Assembly (NCBI RefSeq): GCF_016583565.1
Contig: NZ_NRRF01000021.1
Location: forward strand, 1-64,000
Origin: Thiocystis violacea
GTDB taxonomy: Bacteria > Pseudomonadota > Gammaproteobacteria > Chromatiales > Chromatiaceae
Direction of reading: 5' to 3'
DNA length: 64,000 nt
The first letter of the stretch is position 1. The number at the start of each line of letters is the position of its first letter. A program made the position numbers and the translations under genes. Of the stretch, positions 34,490-43,997 are shown in pieces. Below the pieces are notes generated by a model. The model saw only the letters and a list, made by a program, of their open reading frames with translations, was not told the DNA's origin and searched no databases.

Positions 34490-36032
34490 GCGTCTCGACC
34501 TCGAATCCCACGACCGTGCGACGCTCGCGACTGAATTCGACGCCGATCAGGTGGATGGGCTGGCCGTCGGCAAGGTACTTGTCGGCGTAGCCGCGCGCTT
34601 GGATCTGCTGCAAGGCGCGCCCCTCTGGCGTCAGCTCCACGACCTTGAACTCGAAGAGATAGGTCTGGCCGTTGAATCGAACCGCCATGTCCAGCCGACC
34701 CTTGTTGCTGGCATCTTCCACGGTCACGCGGAGGCCCAGCGCCGCGAAGTAGGCGTAGAAAACGCTGGCGTAGTAGCCCTCGTACTGCGCGATGGGGTTA
34801 TTGCGATACCAGTCGCTGGGAACGCTGGCGAAGAAGGCGCTGAAAAGGCGCTCCAGCCCCTCGAAGTCGTTCGCGAGCAGCAGGCGATACAGTGACTTGC
34901 GGTGATGGACGTCGGCCTGGGGGTCGGGTGTCCAGGCATCGAGCAGGGCCGTGCTCAGGCTCTGGTAGACCTCGCGGTTCGGGTAGCGCAGGCGATAGAA
35001 GTAGCTGCCACTGATTTCCTCCTCGACATCGATCGTCAGATAGCCGCTCTGGAACATCAGCGCCTCGGTGGTGATGTGGTCGACATCGAAGGCTGAGAGC
35101 AGGGCGGCATCCGTTTCGAGCCGGTCGAGCCCTGGGAGCCAGGTTTGGCGCTGGGTGAGCAGGTCGATGAGGAAGGTCGGCGTGCCGGTCTCGAACCACC
35201 AGGGGCGAAACTGGCGCTTCTGGAAGAGCAGGAGCAGATCGAAGGGGTTGTAGACGGACTCTCCCGTCCAGTTATAGCCGTTGTACCAATGCCGTACTTC
35301 GTCGCGATCCAAGTCATTCGTCTCAGGACTGAAGACGTTGTCGACGTCCGCTTCGGTGTAGCCGCAGACGGCCGAATATTTCGCGTCCACGGTGATGTCG
35401 ACCAGATTGTTCAGTCCCGAAAAGAGGCTGGCCTTGCTGAACTTACTGACGCCGGTCAGGAAGGCAAAGCGGACGTCGGCGTCGGCCGCCTTGATGACCG
35501 AGTAGAGGTTGCGCAGCCCGTCGCGCAACTCGCGGGCCGTCTCCGGATGGGTGAGGTTGTCGAGAATGGGCTTGTCGTACTCATCGACGAGCACGACCAC
35601 GCGCTGACCACGCAGAGCCTGTGCCTGGCGAATCAGTTCGCCGAAGGTGCCGGCGACATCCAGTCCTTCGAGAAGGGCGACGCCGAGCGCCTGGGCGTTG
35701 ATGCGCAGGAGGTCGTAGATGCGTCGATCCAGCTCCTCACGGCTGCGCACGATACCGCCGGCGAAACTGAGGCGGATCACCGGAAAGGACTGCCCCCAAT
35801 CCCACTGGGAATGGATCGCCAGCCCCTGAAACAGGGGCTCGTTCCCGCTGAAGATCTCGGCGAGCGTGTCGAGGAAGAGCGACTTCCCGAAGCGCCGCGG
35901 CCTGGACAGAAAGTAGTATTTGCCTGCCCGAATCAGATCCAGCGCAAAGCCCGTCTTGTCGACGTAGTAGCAGTCCTCTTCCCGAATCTCGCGGAAGGTC
36001 TGGATGCCGATCGGCAGGCGTTTGCGCGTCAT
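34476..36032 (-). CDS. AAA-ATPase-like / PD-(D/E)XK nuclease-like protein (DUF1703 type)
   Basis: 518 residues. The N-terminal P-loop part has SRPRRFGKSLFLD (Walker A-like), then VVVLVDEYDKPILD (Walker B-like). The C-terminal nuclease-like fold has GRLDMAV and YLFEFKVVE, i.e. the D...ExK pattern. The ATG at 36032 has GAGG 7 bases upstream and gives the typical TRKRLPIGIQTFREIREED N-terminus; the longer frame is a shadow of the SDR gene. Its C-terminus is almost the same as the partial gene at 1-140. Biological role unproven; such genes are multicopy in this group. Confidence 0.88.
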   Translation of the reverse strand: MTRKRLPIGIQTFREIREEDCYYVDKTGFALDLIRAGKYYFLSRPRRFGKSLFLDTLAEIFSGNEPLFQGLAIHSQWDWGQSFPVIRLSFAGGIVRSREELDRRIYDLLRINAQALGVALLEGLDVAGTFGELIRQAQALRGQRVVVLVDEYDKPILDNLTHPETARELRDGLRNLYSVIKAADADVRFAFLTGVSKFSKASLFSGLNNLVDITVDAKYSAVCGYTEADVDNVFSPETNDLDRDEVRHWYNGYNWTGESVYNPFDLLLLFQKRQFRPWWFETGTPTFLIDLLTQRQTWLPGLDRLETDAALLSAFDVDHITTEALMFQSGYLTIDVEEEISGSYFYRLRYPNREVYQSLSTALLDAWTPDPQADVHHRKSLYRLLLANDFEGLERLFSAFFASVPSDWYRNNPIAQYEGYYASVFYAYFAALGLRVTVEDASNKGRLDMAVRFNGQTYLFEFKVVELTPEGRALQQIQARGYADKYLADGQPIHLIGVEFSRERRTVVGFEVETLDAD

Positions 36033-36094
36033 CTGGTGTCCTCGGCAGGCAGCAGGATTCGCCCGAATTCTAGTCCAGGGCTCAGGCGCGCTCG

Positions 36095-36856
36095 CTACGC
36101 CAGCCGGCCTGTCTGAGGATCGACCCCAAAGGCCTGCCCCGTCTTGCCGCGGCCCTCTGGACCCAGGAGCGCGAGATAGGCGCCGGTGACGGTCTCCGGC
36201 AGGGGATTCGCATTCGGATCCTCGCCCGGGTAGAGGGTCGCGCGCATGGTGGTGCGAACGATGCCCGGATCGATGCTGTTGACGCGAATCGTACCGCTTT
36301 CGCGCGTCTCTTCCGCTAGGACCTGCATCAGCCCCTCGATGCCGAACTTCGCGGCGGCGAAGGCGCCCCAGTAGGCCTTGCCGGTGCGCCCGACACGGTC
36401 GGAGGTGAAGACGATGGAGGCGTCCTCGGCGGCGCGCAGCAGCGGCAGGCAGGCTTGGGTGAGCAGGAAGGGCGCGTTCAGGTTGACCGTGATCACCTTT
36501 TCCCACTCCTTCACGTCGTAGTCGTCGATGCGGCTCAGGTAGGGCGCGAAGGCCGCGCAGTGGACCAGACCGTCCAGTCGACCGAAGGTGTCGCCGATGA
36601 CGTTGGCGGCGGCGATGTAGTCGGCCTCGGTCGCCTTATGCAGATTCAGCGGCAAGATGGCGGGCTCGGGACCGCCGTTCTCGAGGATCTTGTCATAGAC
36701 GGGTTCGAGATCCTTCTCCTTGAAGGCGGATAGAACGACGGTCGCACCTTCGGCGGCGCTGGCGAGGGCGACGGCTTGACCGATGCCTTCGAGCGCGCCC
36801 GTCACCAGGATGATGCGCCCTTGAAGCGATTTGCCGTCAGTCGGGGTTTGGTCCAT
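36095..36856 (-). CDS. short-chain dehydrogenase/reductase, YciK-like, with altered catalytic Tyr
   Basis: 253 residues. The NAD(P)-binding motif LVTGALEGIGQAVA is N-terminal; NAG-like region and NVN (VITVNLNAPF) follow. In the catalytic YxxxK segment the sequence reads WGAFAAAKFG: Lys170 is kept but Tyr is replaced by Phe166, checked at codon level (TTC). Close YciK-type relatives have Tyr at this place. The enzyme may thus be inactive, use another residue, or be a structural/regulatory relative. Lies upstream of the nuclease-like gene with no evident operon. Confidence 0.85.
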   Translation of the reverse strand: MDQTPTDGKSLQGRIILVTGALEGIGQAVALASAAEGATVVLSAFKEKDLEPVYDKILENGGPEPAILPLNLHKATEADYIAAANVIGDTFGRLDGLVHCAAFAPYLSRIDDYDVKEWEKVITVNLNAPFLLTQACLPLLRAAEDASIVFTSDRVGRTGKAYWGAFAAAKFGIEGLMQVLAEETRESGTIRVNSIDPGIVRTTMRATLYPGEDPNANPLPETVTGAYLALLGPEGRGKTGQAFGVDPQTGRLA

Positions 36857-36883
36857 CGATGGATGTGCCTCTTTATTCAGTTG

Positions 36884-36909
36884 TCAGGTGTCAGTTTTCA
36901 GGTGTCAGT
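36884..36909. repeat. 14-bp-period duplication upstream of the SDR gene
   Basis: TCAGGTGTCAGT occurs at 36884-36895 and 36898-36909. The complement (CTGACA-CCTGACAACT) resembles the CTGACAACTGTCCA pair at 42207-42234, so both may belong to one dispersed motif. Confidence 0.6.
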
Positions 36910-37041
36910 GCCGATGGGGTGGCTCGCAGCCGATCCTGTCACGTGCTTCTTGGCGCTCTGTGCCTGGGATGGTTGCGGAGCGGGCGATGCGGCTGGCGGA
37001 ATTCTCGTCGCGGCGAGGGGATACCGCATTGAGGTTTGCGG

Positions 37042-37881
37042 TTAAGCCCCGCGATGCTCTCGCCAGGCGTGCCAGAGCTTGCGCATCGGCGTGAGCGCGA
37101 TGCGCTGGCCGAGCACGTCGAATCCGCTCGCGGCAAGCTCATCGAGCAGCAGCCTCTGCAGGCGCTGATGGATGCGCAGCGTGACGGGCAAGCGAGCCGC
37201 GTCTTTGACGCTCGCCGCTCCGAAAGCGGCGACCTGCGCGCCAGCGGCGCTCAACATCCCGGGCAGTGCCGCACGCCCGTCGGGACCGGAAAGCCGCTCC
37301 GGGATCAGATCCGCCGCGGCGAGCTGGTCCGATGGCAGAATCCCCAGCCGTCCTCGGCGCAGCAGCCAGCCGCTGTCCCTGAGTCGGTCCACCAGGGCGC
37401 AGTAGGTGCCGGCCCGTCTGGCGCTGGCGAGGTCGGCAGGATCGGAGCAGCCGAAGCAGCGCGCAACCAGCTCGGCGATCGACCCGAGATCAGCCTCGGC
37501 GCTCGCAACCCAGGCCGCCTGATCCTTTGGAAACGCCCGCGCGAGCACGCCGGCCTGAACCTGGATGACCTCCAGAAAGGGTTCCCGTGGCAATCCCGCG
37601 CGCTCAATCACCGGTGCCAGGCACTTGCTCAGCGGATGACGGGCCTCGCCGTCGTCGATGCGCGCCAGCTCCGAGCGCCACCAGTCGAGCTTGGCCGCGG
37701 CAACCCCAGGGTCCGTTACCTCGTCCAGCACCGCGCGGATCGCGTGACGCCAGCCGAAGAGGGCGGCAAGGTCGTCCCGGATCGGCGGCGGTGCGAAGCG
37801 GATACTGTAGTAGATCGACGAGCCGGGCGGGGTCGCCGCGTTGGGGAAGTCCCACGCGGACGGGGTGTCACGCTCGCCCAT
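37042..37881 (-). CDS. squalene/phytoene synthase-like protein lacking the second Asp-rich motif
   Basis: 279 residues of the trans-isoprenyl head-to-head synthase fold (SSIYYSIRFAPPPIRDDLAALFGWRHAIRAVLDEV). The first acidic motif is partly kept (DEVTD). The second, normally DxxED after a conserved Arg-Asp, is replaced by RDSGWLLRRGRLGIL. This is the pattern of the non-canonical, NDUFAF6-like group rather than true squalene synthases. Overlaps the gph stop by one base and is cotranscribed with gph and ubiG. Catalytic activity is doubtful. Confidence 0.75.
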   Translation of the reverse strand: MGERDTPSAWDFPNAATPPGSSIYYSIRFAPPPIRDDLAALFGWRHAIRAVLDEVTDPGVAAAKLDWWRSELARIDDGEARHPLSKCLAPVIERAGLPREPFLEVIQVQAGVLARAFPKDQAAWVASAEADLGSIAELVARCFGCSDPADLASARRAGTYCALVDRLRDSGWLLRRGRLGILPSDQLAAADLIPERLSGPDGRAALPGMLSAAGAQVAAFGAASVKDAARLPVTLRIHQRLQRLLLDELAASGFDVLGQRIALTPMRKLWHAWREHRGA

Positions 37882-38564
37882 CAGTCGGCGGATTCCGGCA
37901 GCCAGCTCAGGACGTCGAGCGGATGATCGACCATGCCATGCGCGCCCCAGGTCGAGGCGTCGTCATCGGGTCCGAGATAGCCGAAGAGGGCGGCGAGGGT
38001 GCCCATGCCGGCAGCCAATCCGGCGCGGATGTCGCGCTCGGCGTCACCCAGGTACCAGCAGCGGGCGGGTTCGACCGCGATCAGCTCGCAGGCGTGGAAC
38101 ATGGGGTCCGGGTGCGGCTTTGGCCGCGCGGCGGTATCGCCACAGACGATGCAGGCTGCCCGATCCAAAAAGCCGATCTGTTCCATCAGCGGCAGCGTGA
38201 GATCGGTCGCCTTGTTGGTCACGATGCCCCAGGGGACGCCGCGCGCCTCCAGCGCATCAACCAAGTCCGGGATTCCGGGGAAGGGGACTGTCTGTTCGAC
38301 GAGCGCGGCGGCGTAGATCGCAAGGTATTCGGTGCGAAGCGGCTCGAACGCGGCGTCCTGGGGTTCCAGGTCGAATCCGACCTTGAGGATGCCCCTGGCA
38401 CCGTAGGAGCAAAAGGGTCGCACCTGTTCGAACGGCAGCCCGTCGCGGTCACGCGCATTGAGCATTTTCGTCAGCGCCGCGACCATGTCGGGCGCTGTAT
38501 CCGCGAAGGTACCGTCCAGATCGAAGAGGACGGCGCCGTCGCGCGCCGGATGCGGCTTAGGCAT
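37881..38564 (-). CDS. gph: phosphoglycolate phosphatase
   Basis: HAD-superfamily enzyme of 227 residues that removes phosphate from 2-phosphoglycolate, important for an autotroph using Rubisco. Motif [15 protein letters not shown], motif II GIVTNK and motif III with YLGDAERD are present. The gene overlaps ubiG by 8 bases upstream and the squalene-synthase-like gene by 1 base downstream, a compact operon. The gph-ubiG pairing is common in gammaproteobacteria. A pyrophosphatase-like relative is possible but less likely. Confidence 0.88.
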   Translation of the reverse strand: MPKPHPARDGAVLFDLDGTFADTAPDMVAALTKMLNARDRDGLPFEQVRPFCSYGARGILKVGFDLEPQDAAFEPLRTEYLAIYAAALVEQTVPFPGIPDLVDALEARGVPWGIVTNKATDLTLPLMEQIGFLDRAACIVCGDTAARPKPHPDPMFHACELIAVEPARCWYLGDAERDIRAGLAAGMGTLAALFGYLGPDDDASTWGAHGMVDHPLDVLSWLPESAD

Positions 38565-39279
38565 GGGTGTCGCGCACGCAACTGACCAGATAGTTCACGT
38601 CCAGATTGTGCGGGTCGAGCCGATAGACCTGGGTCAGCAGGTTGTAGACCATGCCCGTCATGTCGACCGTGCGCATGCTGGTTGGCCGGATCCAAGAGTC
38701 CAGCTCGGAGGGTCGGATGAAACGGGAGTAGTCATGCGTGCCGCGCGGCAGCATGCCCATGACGTACTCCGCGCCCACGACCGCCAGCAGATAGGCCTTG
38801 GGGTTGCGGTTCAGGGTGGAGAAGAAGACCTGCCCGCCAGGCCGAACCAGGCGCGCGCAGGCATCCACCACGGACGCCGGATTGGGGACGTGCTCCAGCA
38901 TCTCCATGCAGGTCACGACGTCGAAGCTGTCCGGCTGCTCCAGGGCGAGGGCCTCGACCGGAACGCGGCGGTACTCGACCTCCACGCCGGTCTCCAGGGT
39001 ATGCAGCTCCGCCACGCGCAGCGGCATATCGCCCATGTCGATCCCCGTCACCTGCGCCCCGCGTAGCGCCATGCTCTCGGAGAGGATGCCGCCGCCGCAG
39101 CCGACATCCAGGATCCGCTTGCCGGCCAGCCCGCCGGCACCACGCTCGACGTAGTCCAGGCGCAGCGGATTGATGTCATGAAGCGTCTTGAACTCGCTGT
39201 GCGGATCCCACCAACGGGAGGCGAGTTCTTCGAATTTGCTGATCTCGGCGCGATCGACGTTGTGGCTGTGCTCGGTCAT
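38557..39279 (-). CDS. ubiG: ubiquinone biosynthesis O-methyltransferase UbiG
   Basis: Carries out both O-methylation steps of ubiquinone synthesis. 240 residues from the ATG at 39279. [28 protein letters not shown] is the UbiG N-terminal signature, followed by SAM motif [13 protein letters not shown] and the post-motif CMEMLEHVP. The frame is open to 39459 but the family start matches MTEHSHNVD. The Shine-Dalgarno is weak. First gene of the ubiG-gph-squalene-synthase-like operon. Confidence 0.95.
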   Translation of the reverse strand: MTEHSHNVDRAEISKFEELASRWWDPHSEFKTLHDINPLRLDYVERGAGGLAGKRILDVGCGGGILSESMALRGAQVTGIDMGDMPLRVAELHTLETGVEVEYRRVPVEALALEQPDSFDVVTCMEMLEHVPNPASVVDACARLVRPGGQVFFSTLNRNPKAYLLAVVGAEYVMGMLPRGTHDYSRFIRPSELDSWIRPTSMRTVDMTGMVYNLLTQVYRLDPHNLDVNYLVSCVRDTHA

Positions 39280-39709
39280 GTTCAGGGATCCGGAAAGGCT
39301 AGTGAGTGCTGGAGCAATCGGACACTCCAGGCGCTCAGATGGTTGCAGATGCGCCAATTCTAAACGACCGGCCGCCGAAAGGATCGCCCGGAGCGCCGAG
39401 AGTTCGAAGGACGAGAACGGGGGCTCCGCCAAGCGGTCCGTGGCGAGTCGCCCTCTCACGCCTCAAGTGCATCCGACGAGGGCTAGCTTGACGAAATTGT
39501 TCTTCGAGCCACCCAAGAGGAAAGAGAGAGCAGAAGCATCATGTTGTTGATCGGGGGGCAGCTAAATGGCGACCCCGTGATCCCCGACGTGCCCCTAAGG
39601 AGCAATTCCATCAAGGGCCGCGGGTGCGGCGGATTGGGTGTTTCGGCGGAGTTGATGGTTCTGAGTGATTAGGTTCGAGACTTGTGACTTTTCGACACCC
39701 TGGATCTTC
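39280..39709. other. 430-bp gap without a supported gene
   Basis: A 43-codon plus frame starting at 39541 has only a weak purine-rich lead and no recognisable product. No tandem repeat or good hairpin found. It lies upstream of ubiG and downstream of the DUF29 gene, so it must hold the ubiG promoter; no clear boxes were seen. Confidence 0.4.
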
Positions 39710-40147
39710 CTATTCCTGCGCGGGCCAGAAAGAATCATCCATCAGTTGCTCGAACGAAAAGGGGCAATCGCTTGGAAAGCTCGACTCCGACAATCCGGTT
39801 TCGCGCTCTGCTTCGATCGCGGCCAGCCGGTAGGCCTGCAAGATGGCCTCGTCAAGCTTCGATTTCAGGCTCGGGTTGTCTGCCAAGTGCGACGCTAACC
39901 GAATGCGCTGCTCTTTGATGGACAGGCGCCAAGAGTTGCCGCGCAGGGCTGGCTGAAAACGCCACTTCAACAGATGCAGGAGGAGAACGACCAGGCGATT
40001 CACGAGTTCTCGTCGTTCACTCCGTCCCATGCTCTCGATCTCCTCGATGATGTTGGCAATGTCCGCCTCCCCGAGCTTCCCCGCGCGTAGAAGTGAGACC
40101 TGCTCGTTGCTCCAGGCGTAGAAATCCTGCTCATAAAGACTCGTCAT
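39710..40147 (-). CDS. DUF29 family protein
   Basis: 145 residues, soluble and helical. Family pattern: YEQDFYAWSNEQVSLLRAG, then EEIESMGRSERRELVNRLV, HLLKWRFQPALRGNSW and the C-terminal CPFSFEQL. DUF29 proteins are common in cyanobacteria and purple bacteria and their function is unknown. A paralogue sits in the hox operon at 53583-54008. Start ATG at 40147 is natural. No operon partner here. Confidence 0.85.
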   Translation of the reverse strand: MTSLYEQDFYAWSNEQVSLLRAGKLGEADIANIIEEIESMGRSERRELVNRLVVLLLHLLKWRFQPALRGNSWRLSIKEQRIRLASHLADNPSLKSKLDEAILQAYRLAAIEAERETGLSESSFPSDCPFSFEQLMDDSFWPAQE

Positions 40148-40896
40148 TGCGCTCTCCAGTGCTCATTCGGTGCCCCTACCGCGCCCTGCGCATCGTTTGA
40201 TCTCATTGCTGTGACCCAGGGCTGACAGCGTTCACGTCCAGGTTTCGAGCCCGAGTCGCCGAAAACGTCGGCATCGCACGGGCCGCGTTTCGGCATGAAC
40301 ATGCCAGCGATCAAGCGCCGTCTCGTTCCATGCGCTTCACTCTGCTTGAGCGCCTCCCAAGGAAAATGCGCCACCGCGCCCTCAGCGGCACAGGCGCGAT
40401 CGCCATCAACAGCGCAGCGTCGCTCTTCGCCAAAGGCTCCAAGTAGCCAATCCGTGCAAGGAAACGGCGCCGCCGCCTCCAGTCCAACCGTCGCGCGGTC
40501 GCTACTCTAGAACCTCGCTCGTGTGCTTGGCGGCTCACGGTGCGGAGTGTCTCCGATGGACTCCCGTAAATGTCAAACTTCTACGCTCACCCCGGCAAAG
40601 CCGGGCAATTACTCATCTTATTCAGCACCACTTAGCAGGACAACTCCAGCTCCAGCGGCAAAGAAGGCCAGCGACTGACTCCGATCGTCAAGGAATCAGG
40701 TTCTTGAAGTTCTGGTTATGGCTCATTTGGCGGTCCCGGTCGGTCGATCGTCTCGGGGAATCCACGCTCGATCATCGATGCTGTTCCGACCGGATCGCGA
40801 GAGCATTCCGGGCCTTGGGCGGGCCACTCAACTGGTGACGACGAAACTCAGAAAAACCGTTACACTGTCCTGCTTTGCATCGCCGGGGTGAGCACC
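40148..40896. other. 749-bp gap between a DUF29 gene and glyA
   Basis: Several frames are open on both strands (for example 40311-40538 minus, 40521-40838 plus) but none has a ribosome site or known motif; they look like noise or decayed sequence. A perfect 6-bp hairpin CCCGGC-AAA-GCCGGG lies at 40591-40605. The DNA just before glyA should contain its promoter; no convincing -35/-10 pair was found. No riboswitch pattern recognised. Confidence 0.4.
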
Positions 40897-42153
40897 ATGT
40901 TCGACAAAACCATGCAGATCAGCGACTACGACCCAGACCTCTGGGCGGCCATTCAGGACGAGGAGCGTCGACAGGAAGAGCACGTCGAGCTTATCGCTTC
41001 CGAGAACTACGCGAGCCCCCGCGTCATGCAGGCTCAGGGCGGCGTGCTGACCAATAAGTATGCCGAGGGCTATCCGGGCAAGCGCTACTACGGCGGCTGT
41101 GAGCACGTCGACGTGGCGGAGCAGCTCGCCATCGACCGCGCCAAGCAGCTGTTCGGCGCGGACTATGCCAACGTCCAGCCGCACTCCGGCTCTCAGGCCA
41201 ACACCGCCGTCTTCATGGCCCTGTGCCAGCCTGGCGATACCGTGCTCGGCATGAGCCTGGCCCACGGTGGCCACCTGACGCACGGTGCCAAGCCCAACTT
41301 CTCCGGCAAGATCTACAACGCGGTCCAGTACGGTCTGAACCCCGAGACGGGCGAGATCGACTACGACGAGGTCGAGCGTCTGGCCAAGGAGCACAAGCCG
41401 CGCATGATCATCGCCGGCTTCTCCGCCTATTCGCGCGTGGTCGACTGGCAGCGCTTCCGCGACATCGCGGACGCCGTCGGCGCCTTTTTGCTGGTCGACA
41501 TGGCGCATGTCGCGGGTCTGGTCGCGGCGGGCGTCTATCCGAGCCCGGTGCAGATCGCTGACGTCACCACCACGACCACCCACAAGACGCTGCGTGGTCC
41601 GCGCGGCGGTCTGATCCTGGCCAAGGCGAATCCGGAGATCGAGAAGAAGCTCAACTCGGTCGTCTTCCCGGGGATCCAGGGCGGCCCGCTGATGCATGTC
41701 ATCGCCGCCAAGGCCGTCGCCTTCAAGGAGGCGCTGGAACCCAGCTTCAAGACCTATCAGGAGCAGGTGGTGCGCAACGCCAGGGCGATGGCCGAGGTCT
41801 TCATCGCACGGGGCTATGACGTCGTCTCCGGCGGCACGGACGATCACCTCTTCCTGGTGAGCTTCATCGATCAGGGCCTGACCGGCAAGGATGTGGACGC
41901 CTGGCTTGGCGACTCCAATATCACGGTCAACAAGAACGCCGTGCCGAACGATCCGCAATCGCCCTTCGTGACCAGTGGGATTCGCGTCGGCACGCCTGCC
42001 ATCACGACCCGTGGTTTCGGTGTCGATGAGGTGACCGAGCTGGCGGGTTGGATGTGCGATGTCATCGACGCGCGCGGCGATGCCGGCGTCATTGCGGACG
42101 CCAAGGCAAAGGTGCTGGATCTCTGCCGGCGTTTTCCTGTCTACGGACGTTAG
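40897..42153 (+). CDS. glyA: serine hydroxymethyltransferase
   Basis: PLP enzyme converting serine and tetrahydrofolate to glycine and 5,10-methylene-THF. 418 residues, standard. The PLP Lys is Lys230 in [27 protein letters not shown] and [11 protein letters not shown] are typical. The start ATG at 40897 ([12 protein letters not shown]) aligns with known GlyA; a GTG nine bases earlier is unlikely. GlyA followed by nrdR and rib genes is a common gammaproteobacterial order. Confidence 0.97.
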   Translation: MFDKTMQISDYDPDLWAAIQDEERRQEEHVELIASENYASPRVMQAQGGVLTNKYAEGYPGKRYYGGCEHVDVAEQLAIDRAKQLFGADYANVQPHSGSQANTAVFMALCQPGDTVLGMSLAHGGHLTHGAKPNFSGKIYNAVQYGLNPETGEIDYDEVERLAKEHKPRMIIAGFSAYSRVVDWQRFRDIADAVGAFLLVDMAHVAGLVAAGVYPSPVQIADVTTTTTHKTLRGPRGGLILAKANPEIEKKLNSVVFPGIQGGPLMHVIAAKAVAFKEALEPSFKTYQEQVVRNARAMAEVFIARGYDVVSGGTDDHLFLVSFIDQGLTGKDVDAWLGDSNITVNKNAVPNDPQSPFVTSGIRVGTPAITTRGFGVDEVTELAGWMCDVIDARGDAGVIADAKAKVLDLCRRFPVYGR

Positions 42154-42206
42154 TCCTGGGCGAGTCCACGAGGTCGGCGGATGGGCGTCCGAGGCGTCGC
42201 TCACCG

Positions 42207-42234
42207 CTGACAACTGTCCACTGACAACTGTCCA
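42207..42234. repeat. 14-bp tandem duplication upstream of nrdR
   Basis: Two exact copies of CTGACAACTGTCCA (42207-42220, 42221-42234) end 8 bases before the nrdR ATG, so they replace a normal ribosome site. Similar in sequence to the repeat at 36884-36909. Confidence 0.85.
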
Positions 42235-42242
42235 CTTAGCCC

Positions 42243-42755
42243 ATGCGCTGTCCATTCTGCGGTGCTCAGGATACCAAGGTCGTCGACTCGCGCCTTTCGG
42301 GCGAGGGCGATCAGGTACGTCGCCGGCGCAAGTGCGTCGTCTGCAGCGAGCGCTTCACCACCTATGAGTCCGCCGAGCTGAATCTGCCGCGCATCGTCAA
42401 GCGCGACGGCAGCCGCGTGCCCTTCGATGGGCGCAAGCTGCGCTCCGGCATGATGCGTGCCCTTGAGAAGCGGCCCGTGAGCACCGAGCAGGTGGATATG
42501 GCGATGTCGCGCATCCAGCGCCGGCTCATGTCCACGGGCGACAGCGAGCTGCCGGCGCTGCGCGTCGGCGAGATGGTCATGGATGAGCTGCGCCAGCTCG
42601 ACCAAGTCGCCTATGTGCGCTTCGCCTCCGTCTATCGACATTTCGAGGACGTCGAGGCATTCCGCGAGGAGATCGAGCGGCTTGAGCGTCAGCCGACGCC
42701 CGAGGAGACGCGCCAGCAGCTCGATTTGCTCGACAACCTGGAGCCCAAGCCTTGA
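42243..42755 (+). CDS. nrdR: ribonucleotide reductase transcriptional repressor NrdR
   Basis: 170 residues: N-terminal zinc ribbon (Cys3, Cys6, Cys31, Cys34 in CPFC and CVVC) followed by the ATP-cone ([31 protein letters not shown]). NrdR binds nrd promoters in a dATP-dependent way. Stop overlaps the ribD start by 1 base. A tandem repeat lies just upstream and no Shine-Dalgarno is obvious. Confidence 0.95.
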   Translation: MRCPFCGAQDTKVVDSRLSGEGDQVRRRRKCVVCSERFTTYESAELNLPRIVKRDGSRVPFDGRKLRSGMMRALEKRPVSTEQVDMAMSRIQRRLMSTGDSELPALRVGEMVMDELRQLDQVAYVRFASVYRHFEDVEAFREEIERLERQPTPEETRQQLDLLDNLEPKP

Positions 42756-43900
42756 TGGACGCGCGGCGTCCCCTGTCGAATCAGGCAGCTGACTTGGGGT
42801 ACATGGCGCGGGCGATTCAGCTGGCCGAGCGCGGCCGCTTCACCACGGATCCCAATCCGCGTGTCGGCTGCGTGCTCGTGCGCGATGGCGAGGTGATCGG
42901 CGAGGGCTGGCACCGCTGGGCGGGCGAGCCACACGCGGAGCGTTTCGCCTTGATCACGGCCGGCGAACGGGCACGCGGTGCCACGGCCTATGTGACGCTG
43001 GAGCCCTGCTGTCACCATGGGCGCACGCCGCCCTGCACCGAGGGGCTGATCGAAGCGGGCGTGGCGCGCGTGGTCTGCGCCATGGTCGATCCCAATCCGC
43101 TGGTCTCGGGTCAAGGACTGGCACAGCTGCGCGAGGCCGGCATCGAGACGCTGGTCGGCGTCCTCGAGGATGAGGCCCGCGCGCTGAATCCGGGCTTTAT
43201 CAAGCGCATGGAGCAGGGTCGACCCTACGTGCGCTGCAAGCTGGCGGCGAGTCTGGATGGCCGCACCGCAATGGCGAGCGGCGAGAGCCAGTGGATCAGC
43301 TCGGAGGCGGCGCGGCGCGATGTGCAGCGGCTGCGTGCCGGCAGCTCTGCGATCCTGACCGGTATCGGCACGGTCTTGGCCGACGATCCGAGCCTGAATG
43401 TCCGCTTGGCGGCTGGCGAGCTGCCGGGCATGGCCGCGGATGATCAGGTGCGGCAGCCATTGCGGGTCGTGGTGGATAGCTTTTGGCGTATGCCGGCGAC
43501 TGCCCGGATGTTGAGTCTGCCGGGCGAAACGCTGGTCGCCGGGGTGGAGCCTCTCCCGGAGTTGAGTGCCGCGCTCCAGTCCGCGGGCGCGGAGGTCTTG
43601 GTGTGTTCACGGCATCTCGGGCGGGTGGATCTGGTCGCCCTGATGGAGGCGCTGGCCGAACGCTCGGTCAACGAGGTGCTGCTGGAGTCGGGGCCGACGC
43701 TCGCGGGCGCGGCGGTTGGCGCCGGTCTGGTCGACGAGATCGTCCTCTATTTGGCGCCGCACCTCATGGGTGAGTCCGCGCAGGGGCTGTTCGACCTGCC
43801 CGGGATCACGGCGATGGCCGATCGTGTCGCGCTGGAGATCATTGCGGTGCGACAGATCGGGCCAGATCTGCGGGTGACGGCGCGCCCGTGTCTGGCGTGA
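42755..43900 (+). CDS. ribD: riboflavin biosynthesis deaminase/reductase
   Basis: Bifunctional enzyme of 381 residues: N-terminal deaminase with zinc ligands His60, Cys85 and Cys94 (PHAERFAL and EPCCHHGRTPPC), C-terminal reductase (RCKLAASLDGRTAM, LRVVVDSF). Catalyses the second and third steps of riboflavin synthesis. Start ATG at 42755 overlaps the nrdR stop (TGATG). The rib genes follow in order ribD, ribE, ribBX, ribH. Confidence 0.95.
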   Translation: MDARRPLSNQAADLGYMARAIQLAERGRFTTDPNPRVGCVLVRDGEVIGEGWHRWAGEPHAERFALITAGERARGATAYVTLEPCCHHGRTPPCTEGLIEAGVARVVCAMVDPNPLVSGQGLAQLREAGIETLVGVLEDEARALNPGFIKRMEQGRPYVRCKLAASLDGRTAMASGESQWISSEAARRDVQRLRAGSSAILTGIGTVLADDPSLNVRLAAGELPGMAADDQVRQPLRVVVDSFWRMPATARMLSLPGETLVAGVEPLPELSAALQSAGAEVLVCSRHLGRVDLVALMEALAERSVNEVLLESGPTLAGAAVGAGLVDEIVLYLAPHLMGESAQGLFDLPGITAMADRVALEIIAVRQIGPDLRVTARPCLA

Positions 43901-43997
43901 GCGACGCCCACTGCTCCCCGGGGCGTCGTTGCTGAACCGCGCGGCGTTTGTCCACCCTGCGATCTCGGTGTATTGAAGAGGTTTAGGTTCAAAGGCC

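Noticed and set aside
39541..39672. 43-codon plus-strand frame in the gap after ubiG
   Set aside because: No recognisable product or ribosome site better than chance.
40311..40838. Short frames on both strands as remnants of a gene or transposase
   Set aside because: No motif of any transposase or other family seen; no inverted terminal repeats.
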